Shown here piece by piece: positions 8,995-17,700 of a DNA stretch of 64,000 bases. The stretch's first letter is position 1. Each line of letters starts with the position of its first letter. The notes under the pieces were generated by a model, which did not search any database, was not told where the DNA came from, and was given only the letters and a program-made list of their open reading frames with translations. The stretch lies in the NCBI RefSeq assembly GCF_029531655.1, contig NZ_JANRMI010000003.1:372001-436000 (forward strand), in the 5' to 3' direction. This stretch comes from Bdellovibrio svalbardensis. Lineage in GTDB: Bacteria; Bdellovibrionota; Bdellovibrionia; Bdellovibrionales; Bdellovibrionaceae. A program made the position numbers and the translations under genes.

Positions 8995-9486
8995 ATGAAG
9001 AAATATTTTGTTTTTTTAACAGGAACTTTACTCAGCGTTGGAGCCTTTGCTGCTGACAACTGCACTGCTTCGAAAAAAACCGCGGTCTGCACAGAAGACT
9101 CTGTTAAGGAGCGCGTAGAGTGGGCTTGCAAAGTTGTTGAGACTAAGGGCAAAGCTGGCCTTCCTGAAATCAACGCCATGAGATTCGAGTGCTGTGGCGA
9201 ACCGAACTATGTGTGGGTTCAAGATATGAAGCCAACCATGATCATCCATCCAATCAAAACTGAATTGAACGGTCAGGATCTTTCAACGAAGGCAGATCCT
9301 AAAGGTAAAAAACTTTTCGTAGAGTTCGTTAACGCTGTGAAAAAGACTCCATCTGGTGCCTGGGTGGACTACGAATGGACAAAGTTTGGCGAGCCAGCGG
9401 CCACACCTAAGAAGTCTTGGGTAAAAAAATGTAAGGCAAGTGACACAAAAGAAGATTGGATAGTTGGCTCAGGAACTTGGCTGTAA
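8995..9486 (+). CDS. Secreted stand-alone Cache-domain protein
   Basis: A 163-residue protein with signal peptide MKKYFVFLTGTLLSVGAFAA and then a single Cache-type sensor domain. The pattern YVWVQDMKPTMIIHPIK, GQDLSTKADPKGKKLFVEF, GAWVDYEWTKFGE, SWVKKCK and DWIVGSGTWL follows the sCache_2 consensus (W-x-D, H-P, G-x-D-L, G-W-V-D-Y-x-W, W-x-I-G-s-G). Such domains normally sit outside the membrane in chemoreceptors and kinases; here there is no membrane segment or output domain. It also has extra cysteines (DNC, AVC, WAC, ECC, KKC). A soluble periplasmic ligand binder working with a receptor, perhaps the MCP next door, is an inference. The ATG at 8995 follows AAGGAGAG. Confidence 0.72.
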   Translation: MKKYFVFLTGTLLSVGAFAADNCTASKKTAVCTEDSVKERVEWACKVVETKGKAGLPEINAMRFECCGEPNYVWVQDMKPTMIIHPIKTELNGQDLSTKADPKGKKLFVEFVNAVKKTPSGAWVDYEWTKFGEPAATPKKSWVKKCKASDTKEDWIVGSGTWL

Positions 9487-9552
9487 CATACTAGCCACAT
9501 ATAGAGATCTTTTTAGACTTTAAACCATAAGACTTTAACCAAGGACGTAGGA

Positions 9553-10689
9553 ATGAAAAAGTTTTTGATGGCAGCAACATTAGCAACAACAACAATGGCG
9601 GCGACAGCGGCGCACGCGGGAAGCATCAGCTATGATTTCCGCGGCGACTACCAAAGTGCTGACTATAATAAAAATGCCGAAAGTGTCACTGCACCAACAG
9701 GTGGAGCAACAAAGAACTCGGACTTCAGCAGAATGTACTTCAAAATCGCTCGTTTGGATTTTAAAGGTAACATGAATGAAGACCTTTCTTATCGCGTAAG
9801 ATGGACTTTCTACGGAAATACGCCTGCCGTTGGAACTCGTGATAACATCTGGAATAACATTCAGTTGGCATACATCACGCAAAAATTGGGCTCTGGATTC
9901 AGCGTGACTCTGGGCAAGCTCTACTCTGACATCGGTGGCTTTGAAGGCGCAATGTCAGGTGCGGATTTGTATCTGACATCAGAATCTTACTCTCATAAAT
10001 TTGGCAATGACCAATTGGCAAGCCGATCTTATGGAACTGGCGATGGCAACATCCTCTATATGACTGGTGCGAAAGTTGACTATACATTTGCTGATCAAGT
10101 GTTCTCTGCAATGATTTTGAATCCAGCACAAGATGAAACAACTGGATCTGGTGCTTTCAATCAAACTTCTAATGCATGGGGCTTGGTTTATAAAGGTTCA
10201 TTCATGGAAAAAGCTATTAGCTTGATCGCAAGCTACCATGAGCTACCTGGCACAAACAACCCTCAGGGAGCACCGACTTCATACACTAGCGATGACAAAT
10301 CAAAAATGTACTCTGCAGGCTTCAAATGGGATGCAACTCCTGTGATGGCGTCTATTGAATACATTGGTCAACAGAATGATTACAAGCCAGCAGCTTCTTC
10401 GTTCACTGATAAAATGGATTCAGTAGTTGTAAAAGCAGCTTGGACTGGTTGGGAGCAATGGACACCACGTCTTGAGTTCACAAGCACAACTGAAAAAGTT
10501 GATTCAGCTAGCGCAACAAACAAATTCACTGGCTACGGCGCCATCATCGAATACAAGCCACGTAAAGATGATATCTACCGTTACCACCTTGCGTACCAAA
10601 ATATCAAAGAAACACCAGAAACTGGCAGCGACCTGACTCGTCAAGAGATCGTGCTCGGCGCTCGTTTGATGGGCGACTTCTTGAAATAA
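9553..10689 (+). CDS. Porin, phosphate-selective porin O/P-like
   Basis: A 378-residue protein with a clear signal peptide (cleavage after THAAHA-G, near residue 23) and beta-barrel character throughout. The N-terminal part reads FSRMYFKIARLDFKG, DLSYRVRWTFYGN and FSVTLGKLYSDIGGFEG: transmembrane strands followed by a 'G+...' loop, as in the OprO/OprP-like porins. It would let small solutes through the outer membrane. It ends VLGARLMGDFLK rather than in the usual final aromatic. Isolated gene with its own ribosome binding site and a strong terminator, and codon use that looks like a well-expressed gene. Confidence 0.72.
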   Translation: MKKFLMAATLATTTMAATAAHAGSISYDFRGDYQSADYNKNAESVTAPTGGATKNSDFSRMYFKIARLDFKGNMNEDLSYRVRWTFYGNTPAVGTRDNIWNNIQLAYITQKLGSGFSVTLGKLYSDIGGFEGAMSGADLYLTSESYSHKFGNDQLASRSYGTGDGNILYMTGAKVDYTFADQVFSAMILNPAQDETTGSGAFNQTSNAWGLVYKGSFMEKAISLIASYHELPGTNNPQGAPTSYTSDDKSKMYSAGFKWDATPVMASIEYIGQQNDYKPAASSFTDKMDSVVVKAAWTGWEQWTPRLEFTSTTEKVDSASATNKFTGYGAIIEYKPRKDDIYRYHLAYQNIKETPETGSDLTRQEIVLGARLMGDFLK

Positions 10690-10716
10690 TAAAGAAAGCA
10701 CACAGACTTTCATCAA

Positions 10717-10745
10717 GGGAGGCCCCAAAAGCCTCCCTTTTTTTA
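10717..10745 (+). terminator. Rho-independent terminator of the porin gene
   Basis: GGGAGGC-CCCAAAA-GCCTCCC followed by a run of seven T, about 30 bases after the porin stop. Stem of 7 G/C-rich pairs plus T-run, the classic form. Confidence 0.9.
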
Positions 10746-10756
10746 TGCCCAAAAAG

Positions 10757-10920
10757 GTGCCTGCTTCTTTTTTGGGTCTACACCGCATCATAACTCCCCC
10801 CACAAGAACACCTGGTTCCTCTTCGGAAAAGCCGAAAAAGGTGCCTGCCATCTTTTCGGAGAAAACGGCAGGCACCCTTCGGTTTTTGATGCGGTGTAGA
10901 CGCAAAATGGAGGCTGGCAC
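10757..10920. repeat. REPIN-like element with 34-base inverted ends
   Basis: The left end at 10757-10790 (GTGCCTGCTTCTTTTTT..., ending GTCTACACCGCATCA) and the right end at 10887-10920 are inverted repeats of 34 bases with five mismatches. The inner 15 bases (10776-10790 and 10887-10901) match perfectly. Between them lies a second hairpin, GGTGCCTGCC (10840-10849) with GGCAGGCACC (10867-10876). The 164-base element has no coding capacity of its own. Two inverted short palindromic units of this size are the layout of REPINs/BIMEs, which RAYT transposases are thought to move; a RAYT is encoded at 42607. It fills most of the gap between the porin terminator and valS. The rest of that gap is valS leader. 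Confidence 0.75.
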
Positions 10921-11024
10921 TCTTATGGTCTTGGGGTGCTACTCTTTGGAGGGGGAATCTGCTATGTTCTAGGGGTTAAAAACCTTGGGATATCGTGTCC
11001 TTAAACCTTCAGGGGTAATTTGCA

Positions 11025-13703
11025 ATGTCAGAGAATTTATCAGATCGCTACAACCCGGCTGATGTAGAAAACAGAACTTATCAGTGGTGGGAAGAATCCG
11101 GCTTTTTCAAAGCTCAGGATCAATCTACAAAACCTCCCTTTTCAATTATTCTTCCACCACCGAACGTCACGGGTTTCTTGCACATGGGACATGCGTTGGA
11201 TCACACGATTCAAGATATGCTCATTCGTTGGAAAAGAATGAATGGCTTCAATACGATGTGGCTTCCCGGAACGGACCATGCCGGCATTGCCACTCAATCC
11301 GTAGTTGAAAAAGAACTCAAAAAACAAGATGTCACTCGTCACGATCTTGGCCGCGAAAAATTCGTCGAAAAAGTTTGGGAGTGGAAACATCAATACGGAA
11401 ATCGCATCTACTCACAAATGCGTCGCCTTGGCGATTCTTGTGATTGGGACCGCGCGGTCTTCACTTTGGATGAAGGCGCCTCTAAAGCGGTTCGCAAAGT
11501 ATTCGTGAGCCTTCACCAGAAAGGTTTGATCTATCGTGGTCAACGCCTTGTGAACTGGTCAGGTCCGCTTGAGACTGCGATTTCTGATTTGGAAGTTGAA
11601 CACAAACAAATCAAGGGAACTCTTTTCCATATCAATTATGCATTGGAAGATGGTTCTGGATTCCTGACTGTAGCAACGACTCGCCCAGAAACTCTGTTAG
11701 GAGACACAGCCGTAGCCGTGAATCCTGAAGATGATCGCTACAAACACTTGATCGGCAAAAACGTTATTCTTCCTTTGCTTGGTCGCAAGATCAAAATCAT
11801 CGGCGACACTTACGTAGACAAAGAGTTCGGTTCTGGCGTGGTGAAAATCACTCCAGCCCATGACTTCAACGACTACAAAGTTGGAAAATCGCACAATCTG
11901 GATTTCATCAATCTTTTGACTAAAAAAGCAGAGATGAACGAGAACGCGGGCCCTTATGCTGGACTCAAAGTTCAAGAGGCCCGTAAACGCGTTGTTGAAG
12001 ATTTGAAAGCACATAATCTTTTGGTCAAGGAAGAGCCTCATGTTCATTCAGTCGGTCACTGCTCACGCTCTGGCGCAGTGGTAGAGCCTTTCTTGTCTGA
12101 GCAGTGGTTCGTGAAGATGGAGCAACTTGCGACGCCTGCAAAACGCGTTGTGGAAAGTGGCACTATCCGCTTCGAACCAGAATCTTGGACAAAAGTTTAT
12201 CTTCATTGGCTCAATAACATCGAAGACTGGTGTATTTCTCGCCAGCTTTGGTGGGGACATCGCATCCCTGTTTGGTATTGCAACTCTTGCAACCACCACA
12301 CAGTCAGCGAAACAGATGTGACAGCTTGTGAAAAGTGCGGCAGCACTGATTTGAAACAAGATGATGACGTTTTGGATACCTGGTTCAGTTCGGCTCTATG
12401 GCCGTTCTCTACAATGGGTTGGCCAGATGAGACTGAAACATTGAAAACGTTCTACCCAACCAGTTACTTGGTAACTGGTCACGATATCATTTTCTTCTGG
12501 GTTGCCCGTATGATCATGATGGGTCTGGAATTCAAACGGGATGTGCCGTTCCGCACAGTTTACATCCACGGCTTGGTGCGCGACTCACAAGGCAGAAAGA
12601 TGTCGAAGTCTTTGGGTAACTCTATTGACCCGGTTGAGATGATTGAGAAATACGGCGCCGATGCTCTTCGCTTCACGTTTGCGGCTCATTTGTACTCTGG
12701 TAAAGACTTTAAGTTCAGTGAACAACGTCTTGAAGGCTATCGCAACTTCATGAACAAGATCTGGAATGCGGCTCGTTTCGCACTTTCAAATCTTGCAGAT
12801 TTCAAAGTGCCTTCAGAGGGCGTCAAAGCTTTGCCTAGCAAAGCCCATATCAGCGTCTTCGACCAATGGATCATCACAAAACTTGCTGAAGTGACTAAAG
12901 AAGTTGAAGAAGCGATGGAGGCTGAAAAGTTCTCGGACGCTGCCAATGCTCTTTACCACTTCATCTGGAATCAATTCTGTGACTGGTATATCGAATTTAC
13001 GAAACCAATCATGAATGGCACCAATGCGGAAGAGAAAGCAGCCACTCAGTTAGTTATTGCACAAGTTTTGAATCGCATCACTCGTCTGTTGCATCCGTTC
13101 ACACCGTTTATCTCTGAAGAGATCTACCAAAAGCTTCCGATCAAAGGCCAAGCTTGTATCGTGGATCAATTCCCGAACGTCAGAAACGACAAAGATTTCC
13201 TGGCATTGGGATCAGAGCAAGCGGCATTTGAAATCGACTTGGTAAAAGAAGTGGTTTCAGCAATCCGTAATATCCGCGGTGAAAACCGCATCAGTCCGGC
13301 TATCAAGTTGAATGTTCGCCTTGGAGTTACAAACGACCAGGTTCAAAAGGTGTTGGGCAACAACCGCACAGCCTTGATGACAATGGCTCGCCTTGAAAAC
13401 TTGGAAATCGGCGAAGAAGGCAACCTGCAAAAATGTGCCGTGGCTTCAGTTATGGTTAAAGATGCGAACGTAAAAGTGATCATCCCACTTGAAGGCCTTG
13501 TGGATTTCGACGAAGAGTTGAAACGTATCAACAAAACCATCGAGAAGTTGCAAAAAGATATCTCAATGCTGACGGCGAAGCTTTCTAACGAAAAATTCGT
13601 GGCAAATGCAGAGGAAGAAGTTATTGCAGCTGACAGAGTTTTGCTCGCACAATCCAAAGTTCAATTGGAATCATTGCGCGACGCTTTGACTCGCTTCCAA
13701 TAA
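11025..13703 (+). CDS. valS: Valine-tRNA ligase
   Basis: An 892-residue class I aminoacyl-tRNA synthetase that charges tRNA-Val and edits mischarged threonine. The HIGH-type signature PPPNVTGFLHMGHALDHT lies near residue 45 and KMSKSLGNSIDP near 525. The editing domain (TTRPETLLGDTAVAVNP) lies between them, with the anticodon-binding domain and the C-terminal coiled-coil arm (from about 825: DFDEELKRINKTIEKLQKDI) at the end. Length and order are normal. The tract WCISRQLWWGHRIPVWYC and the zinc-like CNSC...CEKC pair (about 424-445) are also seen in many ValRS. The ATG at 11025 follows the leader directly after the REPIN-like element; AGGGG is 11 bases upstream. Confidence 0.98.
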   Translation: MSENLSDRYNPADVENRTYQWWEESGFFKAQDQSTKPPFSIILPPPNVTGFLHMGHALDHTIQDMLIRWKRMNGFNTMWLPGTDHAGIATQSVVEKELKKQDVTRHDLGREKFVEKVWEWKHQYGNRIYSQMRRLGDSCDWDRAVFTLDEGASKAVRKVFVSLHQKGLIYRGQRLVNWSGPLETAISDLEVEHKQIKGTLFHINYALEDGSGFLTVATTRPETLLGDTAVAVNPEDDRYKHLIGKNVILPLLGRKIKIIGDTYVDKEFGSGVVKITPAHDFNDYKVGKSHNLDFINLLTKKAEMNENAGPYAGLKVQEARKRVVEDLKAHNLLVKEEPHVHSVGHCSRSGAVVEPFLSEQWFVKMEQLATPAKRVVESGTIRFEPESWTKVYLHWLNNIEDWCISRQLWWGHRIPVWYCNSCNHHTVSETDVTACEKCGSTDLKQDDDVLDTWFSSALWPFSTMGWPDETETLKTFYPTSYLVTGHDIIFFWVARMIMMGLEFKRDVPFRTVYIHGLVRDSQGRKMSKSLGNSIDPVEMIEKYGADALRFTFAAHLYSGKDFKFSEQRLEGYRNFMNKIWNAARFALSNLADFKVPSEGVKALPSKAHISVFDQWIITKLAEVTKEVEEAMEAEKFSDAANALYHFIWNQFCDWYIEFTKPIMNGTNAEEKAATQLVIAQVLNRITRLLHPFTPFISEEIYQKLPIKGQACIVDQFPNVRNDKDFLALGSEQAAFEIDLVKEVVSAIRNIRGENRISPAIKLNVRLGVTNDQVQKVLGNNRTALMTMARLENLEIGEEGNLQKCAVASVMVKDANVKVIIPLEGLVDFDEELKRINKTIEKLQKDISMLTAKLSNEKFVANAEEEVIAADRVLLAQSKVQLESLRDALTRFQ

Positions 13704-13730
13704 GCAAAAGGTGCCTGGCACCTTTTGCTT
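13702..13730. repeat. Perfect palindrome of the AAAAGGTGCC family at the valS stop
   Basis: AAGCAAAAGGTGCC-T-GGCACCTTTTGCTT is a 29-base perfect inverted repeat with a one-base centre, and it overlaps the valS stop codon. The core AAAAGGTGCC is shared with the REPIN-like element at 10757-10920. It resembles GGTACGCCGTACC at 42473 and 46146. Confidence 0.85.
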
Positions 13731-13755
13731 CACTCAGCGCGACATAGTTCGAAAT

Positions 13756-13796
13756 AAAAAAAGCCCTGCTTGATTCAAGCGGGGCTTTTTATTTTC
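13756..13796. terminator. Bidirectional terminator between valS and the convergent gene
   Basis: AAAAAAAGCCCTGCTTG-ATT-CAAGCGGGGCTTTTT, a long stem with an A-run on one side and a T-run on the other. It can end transcription of valS and of the minus-strand gene ending at 13820. Confidence 0.88.
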
Positions 13797-13819
13797 AGGA
13801 ATACCTGGCTTCAGTAATT

Positions 13820-14233
13820 TTACTTACGGAGAGTGATGTGGCATTTAGCGCTGCCTTCACCTGCGGTGTTATTAATTGGGAAGTCGAGATCGACCGAGGC
13901 TTCGGAGCCTGAGCCCATATTAATGACATTAATCTCCTTGTATGCGGCGTCGACACTGCTCTTAAGAATCGAAAGACCCACATCAGTTTCGTTTAACTGG
14001 CGCACCCAAACAAGATAGCTGTGATTTCCAATTACTAGGTTTTGATTCTCAGACGCCGCTGGCTTGTAGATCACCTTTGATGAAGGTTCAATACTGATCA
14101 CCTTGCCCGTGGATGAATACAGATAAACGCTGCTAGTCTGGCACTCGTATTCCGCGCTGATATCCATGAATTTATATCCAGCATGCGAAGTTACCGCCAC
14201 AAAGGTCAAAGCCATCATAATCAAAGTCTTCAT
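13820..14233 (-). CDS. Small exported protein, unknown function
   Basis: A 137-residue protein with a signal peptide (MKTLIMMALTFVAVTSHA-G). The mature part is small, beta-rich and contains two cysteines (YECQTS and SAKCHI), which could form a disulfide between the ends of the domain. No family recognised. The frame could begin with a GTG two codons upstream, but the ATG at 14231-14233 has GAGG at a good distance. It is transcribed alone and ends at the bidirectional terminator shared with valS. Confidence 0.65.
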   Translation of the reverse strand: MKTLIMMALTFVAVTSHAGYKFMDISAEYECQTSSVYLYSSTGKVISIEPSSKVIYKPAASENQNLVIGNHSYLVWVRQLNETDVGLSILKSSVDAAYKEINVINMGSGSEASVDLDFPINNTAGEGSAKCHITLRK

Positions 14234-14477
14234 AAACACCTCAAGACCCTAAACTATTCAATGTCTGTTCCACCACGTCCGCCGTTTAAATTAACAAAGA
14301 GGCCGCAAGGCTGTCTAATCCCCGTGAATTTATACAAAAAATGGCACTTCTTGAGGACTTCAAGCAACTAGCTAAGTTATTAGATTTTCTAAAGAAAGTT
14401 CTTACTGGAGGCGCCTAGGGAACCCCGGGAAGGAAGCCGATCCCTTGCGAACCGGCTCTATAAGATTGGCTCAATAG
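14234..14477. other. Intergenic stretch with structured GC-rich tract
   Basis: No gene visible. Bases 14410-14455 form a GC-rich patch (GGAACCCCGGGAAGGAAGCC, then GAACCGGCTC) in otherwise AT-rich leader. It can fold (AGGGA with TCCCT; AGCCG with CGGCT) and recalls the GGAAGGAAGC loop of SRP RNA, but it lacks the flanking conserved bases. An unassigned small RNA or leader structure is possible. Confidence 0.3.
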
Positions 14478-15248
14478 CTACTTACACTGACAAGAGAGTG
14501 TTTTGGCAGAATCAACGCCAGAGCATTTAAAGGTCTTCTGATCGTGCATCAATTCAAATGAATAGATACGACCGTTTTTCTCTACGACACTTAAGTCGTC
14601 ACCGTTTTGATAATAAACTTTGCGCGCCGAAGACTTACTTACCAACTGACCATCAGCCTCAAGACTTGCAATCAAAGTATCCGATGGATTGGCCATTTGC
14701 TCTTTACTCAAAGGGATTTCCTTTTGAGTGCCGTTGGGTTGCATAGAGTAATATTTAAGAGAGCGGATCGCTTCCATCTCAACATTCGGAGTATTCTTGA
14801 TAAAGATACGACGAATCTCTCCTGAATTTGTTTTGATATCTGTTGCTGACCAATCTTCAGTGGTCGTTACCACTTCACCCAAGTCCGGCGCGATGATCGT
14901 ATTCAAGGTTTCAAAATTCATATCATCATTTTGCGTGAACGGACCGGTTTTCATGTTCAAGCAGACAGACATATCCTTGATGTTCTTTTGCAAAAGTTCA
15001 AAGCGCTTGGGATCTTCCATCTTCGTTGGCAAAAAGCCATTTGAATCAATTGCAGGTTCCCCAGAGGCAGCCTCTGGTGGGGGCGCAGCAGCCTCACCTT
15101 GCGCCGATGGATTGGCAGAGGGATTCGGCAGATCAGGAGGAAAATCCTGGGGCATGTGGTTCGTTTTTGAACCGCCAAAGAAACAATAAGAGAGCACCAG
15201 AATAACGGCGACTACACCAACTAGTATAAGCGAATTACGTTTTGTCAT
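14478..15248 (-). CDS. Membrane-anchored periplasmic protein with Pro/Ala linker
   Basis: A 256-residue protein. One N-terminal membrane helix (about residues 7-24) has the cytoplasmic side MTKRN. A flexible linker rich in Pro, Ala, Asn and Glu runs from about 32 to 66 (PPDLPNPSANPSAQGEAAAP), followed by a soluble periplasmic domain of about 185 residues with four cysteines (SVCLN, FKCSG, LSCQCK). No family recognised; a helix, linker and domain layout suits a protein that reaches across the periplasm. It lies seven bases downstream of the gene at 15256-15726, so the two form an operon. Confidence 0.65.
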   Translation of the reverse strand: MTKRNSLILVGVVAVILVLSYCFFGGSKTNHMPQDFPPDLPNPSANPSAQGEAAAPPPEAASGEPAIDSNGFLPTKMEDPKRFELLQKNIKDMSVCLNMKTGPFTQNDDMNFETLNTIIAPDLGEVVTTTEDWSATDIKTNSGEIRRIFIKNTPNVEMEAIRSLKYYSMQPNGTQKEIPLSKEQMANPSDTLIASLEADGQLVSKSSARKVYYQNGDDLSVVEKNGRIYSFELMHDQKTFKCSGVDSAKTLSCQCK

Positions 15249-15255
15249 CTCTTAA

Positions 15256-15726
15256 CTATCGACCGATCTCTATCGAAACGTCAATCGGATAGGTCTGCGT
15301 TGAAGCCTTAAGAAATCGAAAACGAGTATTGTAGTATTCTAAATTCTCTGCGAGTCGCAAACAATTCGGCCCCTTGAGGGTAATGAATAACAAATAGTCA
15401 GGCAGTCCCGAACGATACTCAAATTGCCACTGCGAAACCTGATCACAGCCATTGATTATTTCCGGAGCATCCAAAGGAGTCACTTCAACTTTTTCAGCAG
15501 CCATGAAGTTCACATAATTATCTTCAAAAAATGGATCAACATATGTTGGCACAACGCCCATGCGAATCATCGCCTCTTGAGTCGTTGGATTCCAGATGAC
15601 TGATTTTTCCAAATTGTTCTGAAGACCAAAAGTCTTCACGCGGAATCTCATGGGCAAATCAGCCGCCATAGATTCCATAGACCACATATTTACCAGAAGA
15701 ATCGTTAGTATCACCAGATATCGCAT
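15256..15726 (-). CDS. Exported protein, first gene of a two-gene operon
   Basis: A 156-residue protein with signal peptide MRYLVILTILLVNMWSMESMAA and a mature domain of about 130 residues with two cysteines (NGCDQ, PNCLR) and a beta-rich look (WQFEYRSGLPDYLLFITLKG). No family recognised. The frame opens seven codons upstream, but the ATG at 15724-15726 has GAGGGGGG in place. It precedes, with only seven bases between, the membrane-anchored protein gene at 14478, and the two probably work together in the periplasm. Confidence 0.65.
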   Translation of the reverse strand: MRYLVILTILLVNMWSMESMAADLPMRFRVKTFGLQNNLEKSVIWNPTTQEAMIRMGVVPTYVDPFFEDNYVNFMAAEKVEVTPLDAPEIINGCDQVSQWQFEYRSGLPDYLLFITLKGPNCLRLAENLEYYNTRFRFLKASTQTYPIDVSIEIGR

Positions 15727-15786
15727 GAAATCCCCCCTCATGTTCAACGGTGCATTTGCTGTTTACTAATGAAGACCCCTAGAATG

Positions 15787-15818
15787 CAAGAAAGGGAACT
15801 TTGCAGTTCCCTTTCTTG
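15787..15818. terminator. Long perfect hairpin
   Basis: CAAGAAAGGGAACT-N4-AGTTCCCTTTCTTG, a 14-base perfect inverted repeat between the start of the exported-protein gene and the end of the oxygenase gene. It probably ends the minus-strand oxygenase transcript, but there is no clean T-run. Confidence 0.6.
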
Positions 15819-15859
15819 AAGTCATTTCAGCTCGGTGACAATTTTAGGTTCTTTGCCCT

Positions 15860-15878
15860 ACTCCGACGAAGTCGGAGT
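15860..15878. repeat. ACTCCGAC-family palindrome
   Basis: ACTCCGAC-GAA-GTCGGAGT, perfect 8-base arms, followed by GCAA. Same family as the pair at 2677-2731. Lies just after the oxygenase stop. Confidence 0.85.
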
Positions 15879-15889
15879 GCAAGCCAGCC

Positions 15890-16897
15890 CTATTTAATCA
15901 AACCGATCTCACGAAGTCTTTGCATCAAGAAATCATGACCAGTGATATCAGCGTATTTCGCGCCTGTCCCTTTACAAGAAGGCAAGCAACTCAACATCGC
16001 CTCAGGATGAGGATGCATAAAGAATGGCATTGAATAACGGCTGCTATTCTTACCATCCTGCGGATTGATCACACGGTGAGTAGTCGAAGGAAGAACGTCG
16101 TTCGTCAAGCGGGCCAACATATCACCCACGTCTACGATCAAAGTATCTGGCTCTGAATCGATATCCAACCAAGTGCCATCGCGATCTTTTAACTGCAAAC
16201 CAGAAGTCGTTGCTGCTGGCAAAATCGTAATGAAGTTGATGTCTTCATGTGCCGCCGCGCGAACACAACGAGGATCAACGCCCTCAGGGATTGGTGGGTA
16301 ATGCAATAGTCTCAGGATAGAGTTTCCATCCTTAGTCATGCGTGCAAAGAAATCTTTATCGAGCTCCAATGGCATCGTCAAAGCTTCCAGCATCACACTG
16401 CCCGCTTCTTCCAAGGCATTGAACAAAGACAAGAAGTGAGTTTTGAATTCAGGAATTTCAGAAGGCCAAACGTTCGCCGGATAAACTTCTTTCAAAGCAT
16501 GACCTTCAGGAAGATCACGACCCACATGCCAGAACTCTTTCAAGTCCATCACCGGAGAGTCTTTTGCATGTTCTTGACCAAACGGTGTGTAACCACGTTG
16601 GAAGCCTGCTTTTGGTGAGATATAAGATTTTTTTACTTCAGTAGGAAGAGCGTAGAAGTTCGCAAGAAGCTCGTAAGCTTTATGAAGGTCCGCGGCCTTG
16701 ACGTTATGATCTTTCAGGATGATGAAGCCGTACTCTTTAAGACCAGTGAAAAGATTGTCGATAAATTTCGTTTTCTCTTCCGCAGTGCCTTTTGTATAAC
16801 TGGCAAGGCTCAGAGTTGGTACTTTACGAAGAGTGCTGTTTTCAGATTTCGATGAAATCGAATTTTCAGAATGAGATGCAGTTTCCAATGTTCTCAT
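15890..16897 (-). CDS. 2-oxoglutarate/Fe(II) dioxygenase, isopenicillin N synthase type
   Basis: A 335-residue cytosolic protein. The N-terminal DIOX_N part reads GFIILKDHNVKAADLHKAY, GFQRGYTPFGQEHAKDSPV and DLKEFWHVGRDLP. The C-terminal double-stranded beta-helix has the iron ligands in AAAHEDINFITILPA (His-x-Asp), the distal His in STTHRV and a downstream SRYSMPFF whose Arg would hold 2-oxoglutarate. It is therefore an oxygenase that hydroxylates or cyclises a small molecule. The substrate is unknown, and I see no biosynthetic cluster around it. The first 35 residues are Ser-rich and look unstructured. AGGGGG precedes the ATG at 16895-16897. Confidence 0.88.
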   Translation of the reverse strand: MRTLETASHSENSISSKSENSTLRKVPTLSLASYTKGTAEEKTKFIDNLFTGLKEYGFIILKDHNVKAADLHKAYELLANFYALPTEVKKSYISPKAGFQRGYTPFGQEHAKDSPVMDLKEFWHVGRDLPEGHALKEVYPANVWPSEIPEFKTHFLSLFNALEEAGSVMLEALTMPLELDKDFFARMTKDGNSILRLLHYPPIPEGVDPRCVRAAAHEDINFITILPAATTSGLQLKDRDGTWLDIDSEPDTLIVDVGDMLARLTNDVLPSTTHRVINPQDGKNSSRYSMPFFMHPHPEAMLSCLPSCKGTGAKYADITGHDFLMQRLREIGLIK

Positions 16898-16980
16898 GAT
16901 TTCCCCCTTTTAAGTTTCCCTAAAATTTTATTTGAGATCACAAGTATCTAACTTGGCGCCTTAATAAAAGGCAACTGCAA

Positions 16981-17694
16981 CTAATTATGCATAAAAAGAA
17001 TATCGAGTACTCGCACCAGGGTGGGGCTTTCGAATTTGAAATGGATATCACCATCAAACAATCGCACCGCATGTTCAGAGCGATAAGGTGAATCTTTTTC
17101 CTCATAGCCTCTATAAACGACTGGACGAGGATCCAACTTCAAAGTCTCTTCGATGATTTCACGAAGAGACTTATCGGGATTTCTCCCCTGCCATTCCAAT
17201 AACAGATTTTGCGCCTTCTCTGTAAATTCGACATGGATCGGATCTTTCACAACTTCAGCGGGCCAGCCCGTGCGTGCATCCGGAACGGATTCCACTTCTG
17301 GAAGATAGGGTTTGATATCTAAAATTGGCGTGCCATCGACAAGATCCGCACCAGAAACGACGATGCCATCTTTCTCCACGCTCACTAGCTCCACCAAAGA
17401 CAGACCAATCGGATTTGGACGATGCGGAGTTCGGGTCGCGAACAGCCCCATACTCTTCCCCCCCAATCGTGGAGGATGAACTTTCGCATGATATCGAGCG
17501 ACTTTATTTTGATGGAAAACCCAAATGAGCCACACGTGGGAAAAGCCCTCAAGACCCTGTAAAGCCTCTGCCGGCTGCAAATCCGCACGGATCTTCAGTT
17601 TCGCCAAAGCCTTCTTCACCAAGCCAGGCTGGCGAGGAGTTCCAAATTTGTCTTTAAATCCGCTCTCAATATAACCAATAGGTTCCATAGACAT
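16981..17694 (-). CDS. trmO: tRNA (N6-threonylcarbamoyladenosine-37) methyltransferase TrmO
   Basis: A 237-residue member of the TsaA/TrmO/YaeB family, SAM-dependent enzymes with a beta-barrel fold that N6-methylate t6A37 in tRNA-Thr. MEPIGYIESGFKDKFGTPRQPGL, ALQGLEGFSHVWLIWVFH, GLFATRTPHRPNPIGLSLVEL and GADLVDGTPILDIKPYLP are the conserved blocks, in order and at normal length. The start is ATG at 17692-17694 or the next Met two codons on. A 20-base palindromic repeat (17701-17720) lies just upstream, within the leader. Confidence 0.93.
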   Translation of the reverse strand: MSMEPIGYIESGFKDKFGTPRQPGLVKKALAKLKIRADLQPAEALQGLEGFSHVWLIWVFHQNKVARYHAKVHPPRLGGKSMGLFATRTPHRPNPIGLSLVELVSVEKDGIVVSGADLVDGTPILDIKPYLPEVESVPDARTGWPAEVVKDPIHVEFTEKAQNLLLEWQGRNPDKSLREIIEETLKLDPRPVVYRGYEEKDSPYRSEHAVRLFDGDIHFKFESPTLVRVLDILFMHN

Positions 17695-17700
17695 AGGCAG

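Noticed and set aside
14405-14460. GC-rich tract with GGAAGGAAGC resembling the SRP RNA apical loop
   Set aside because: The bases flanking the GGAA loop do not pair as in SRP RNA and the conserved AGGTCC/AGCAGCC parts are missing.
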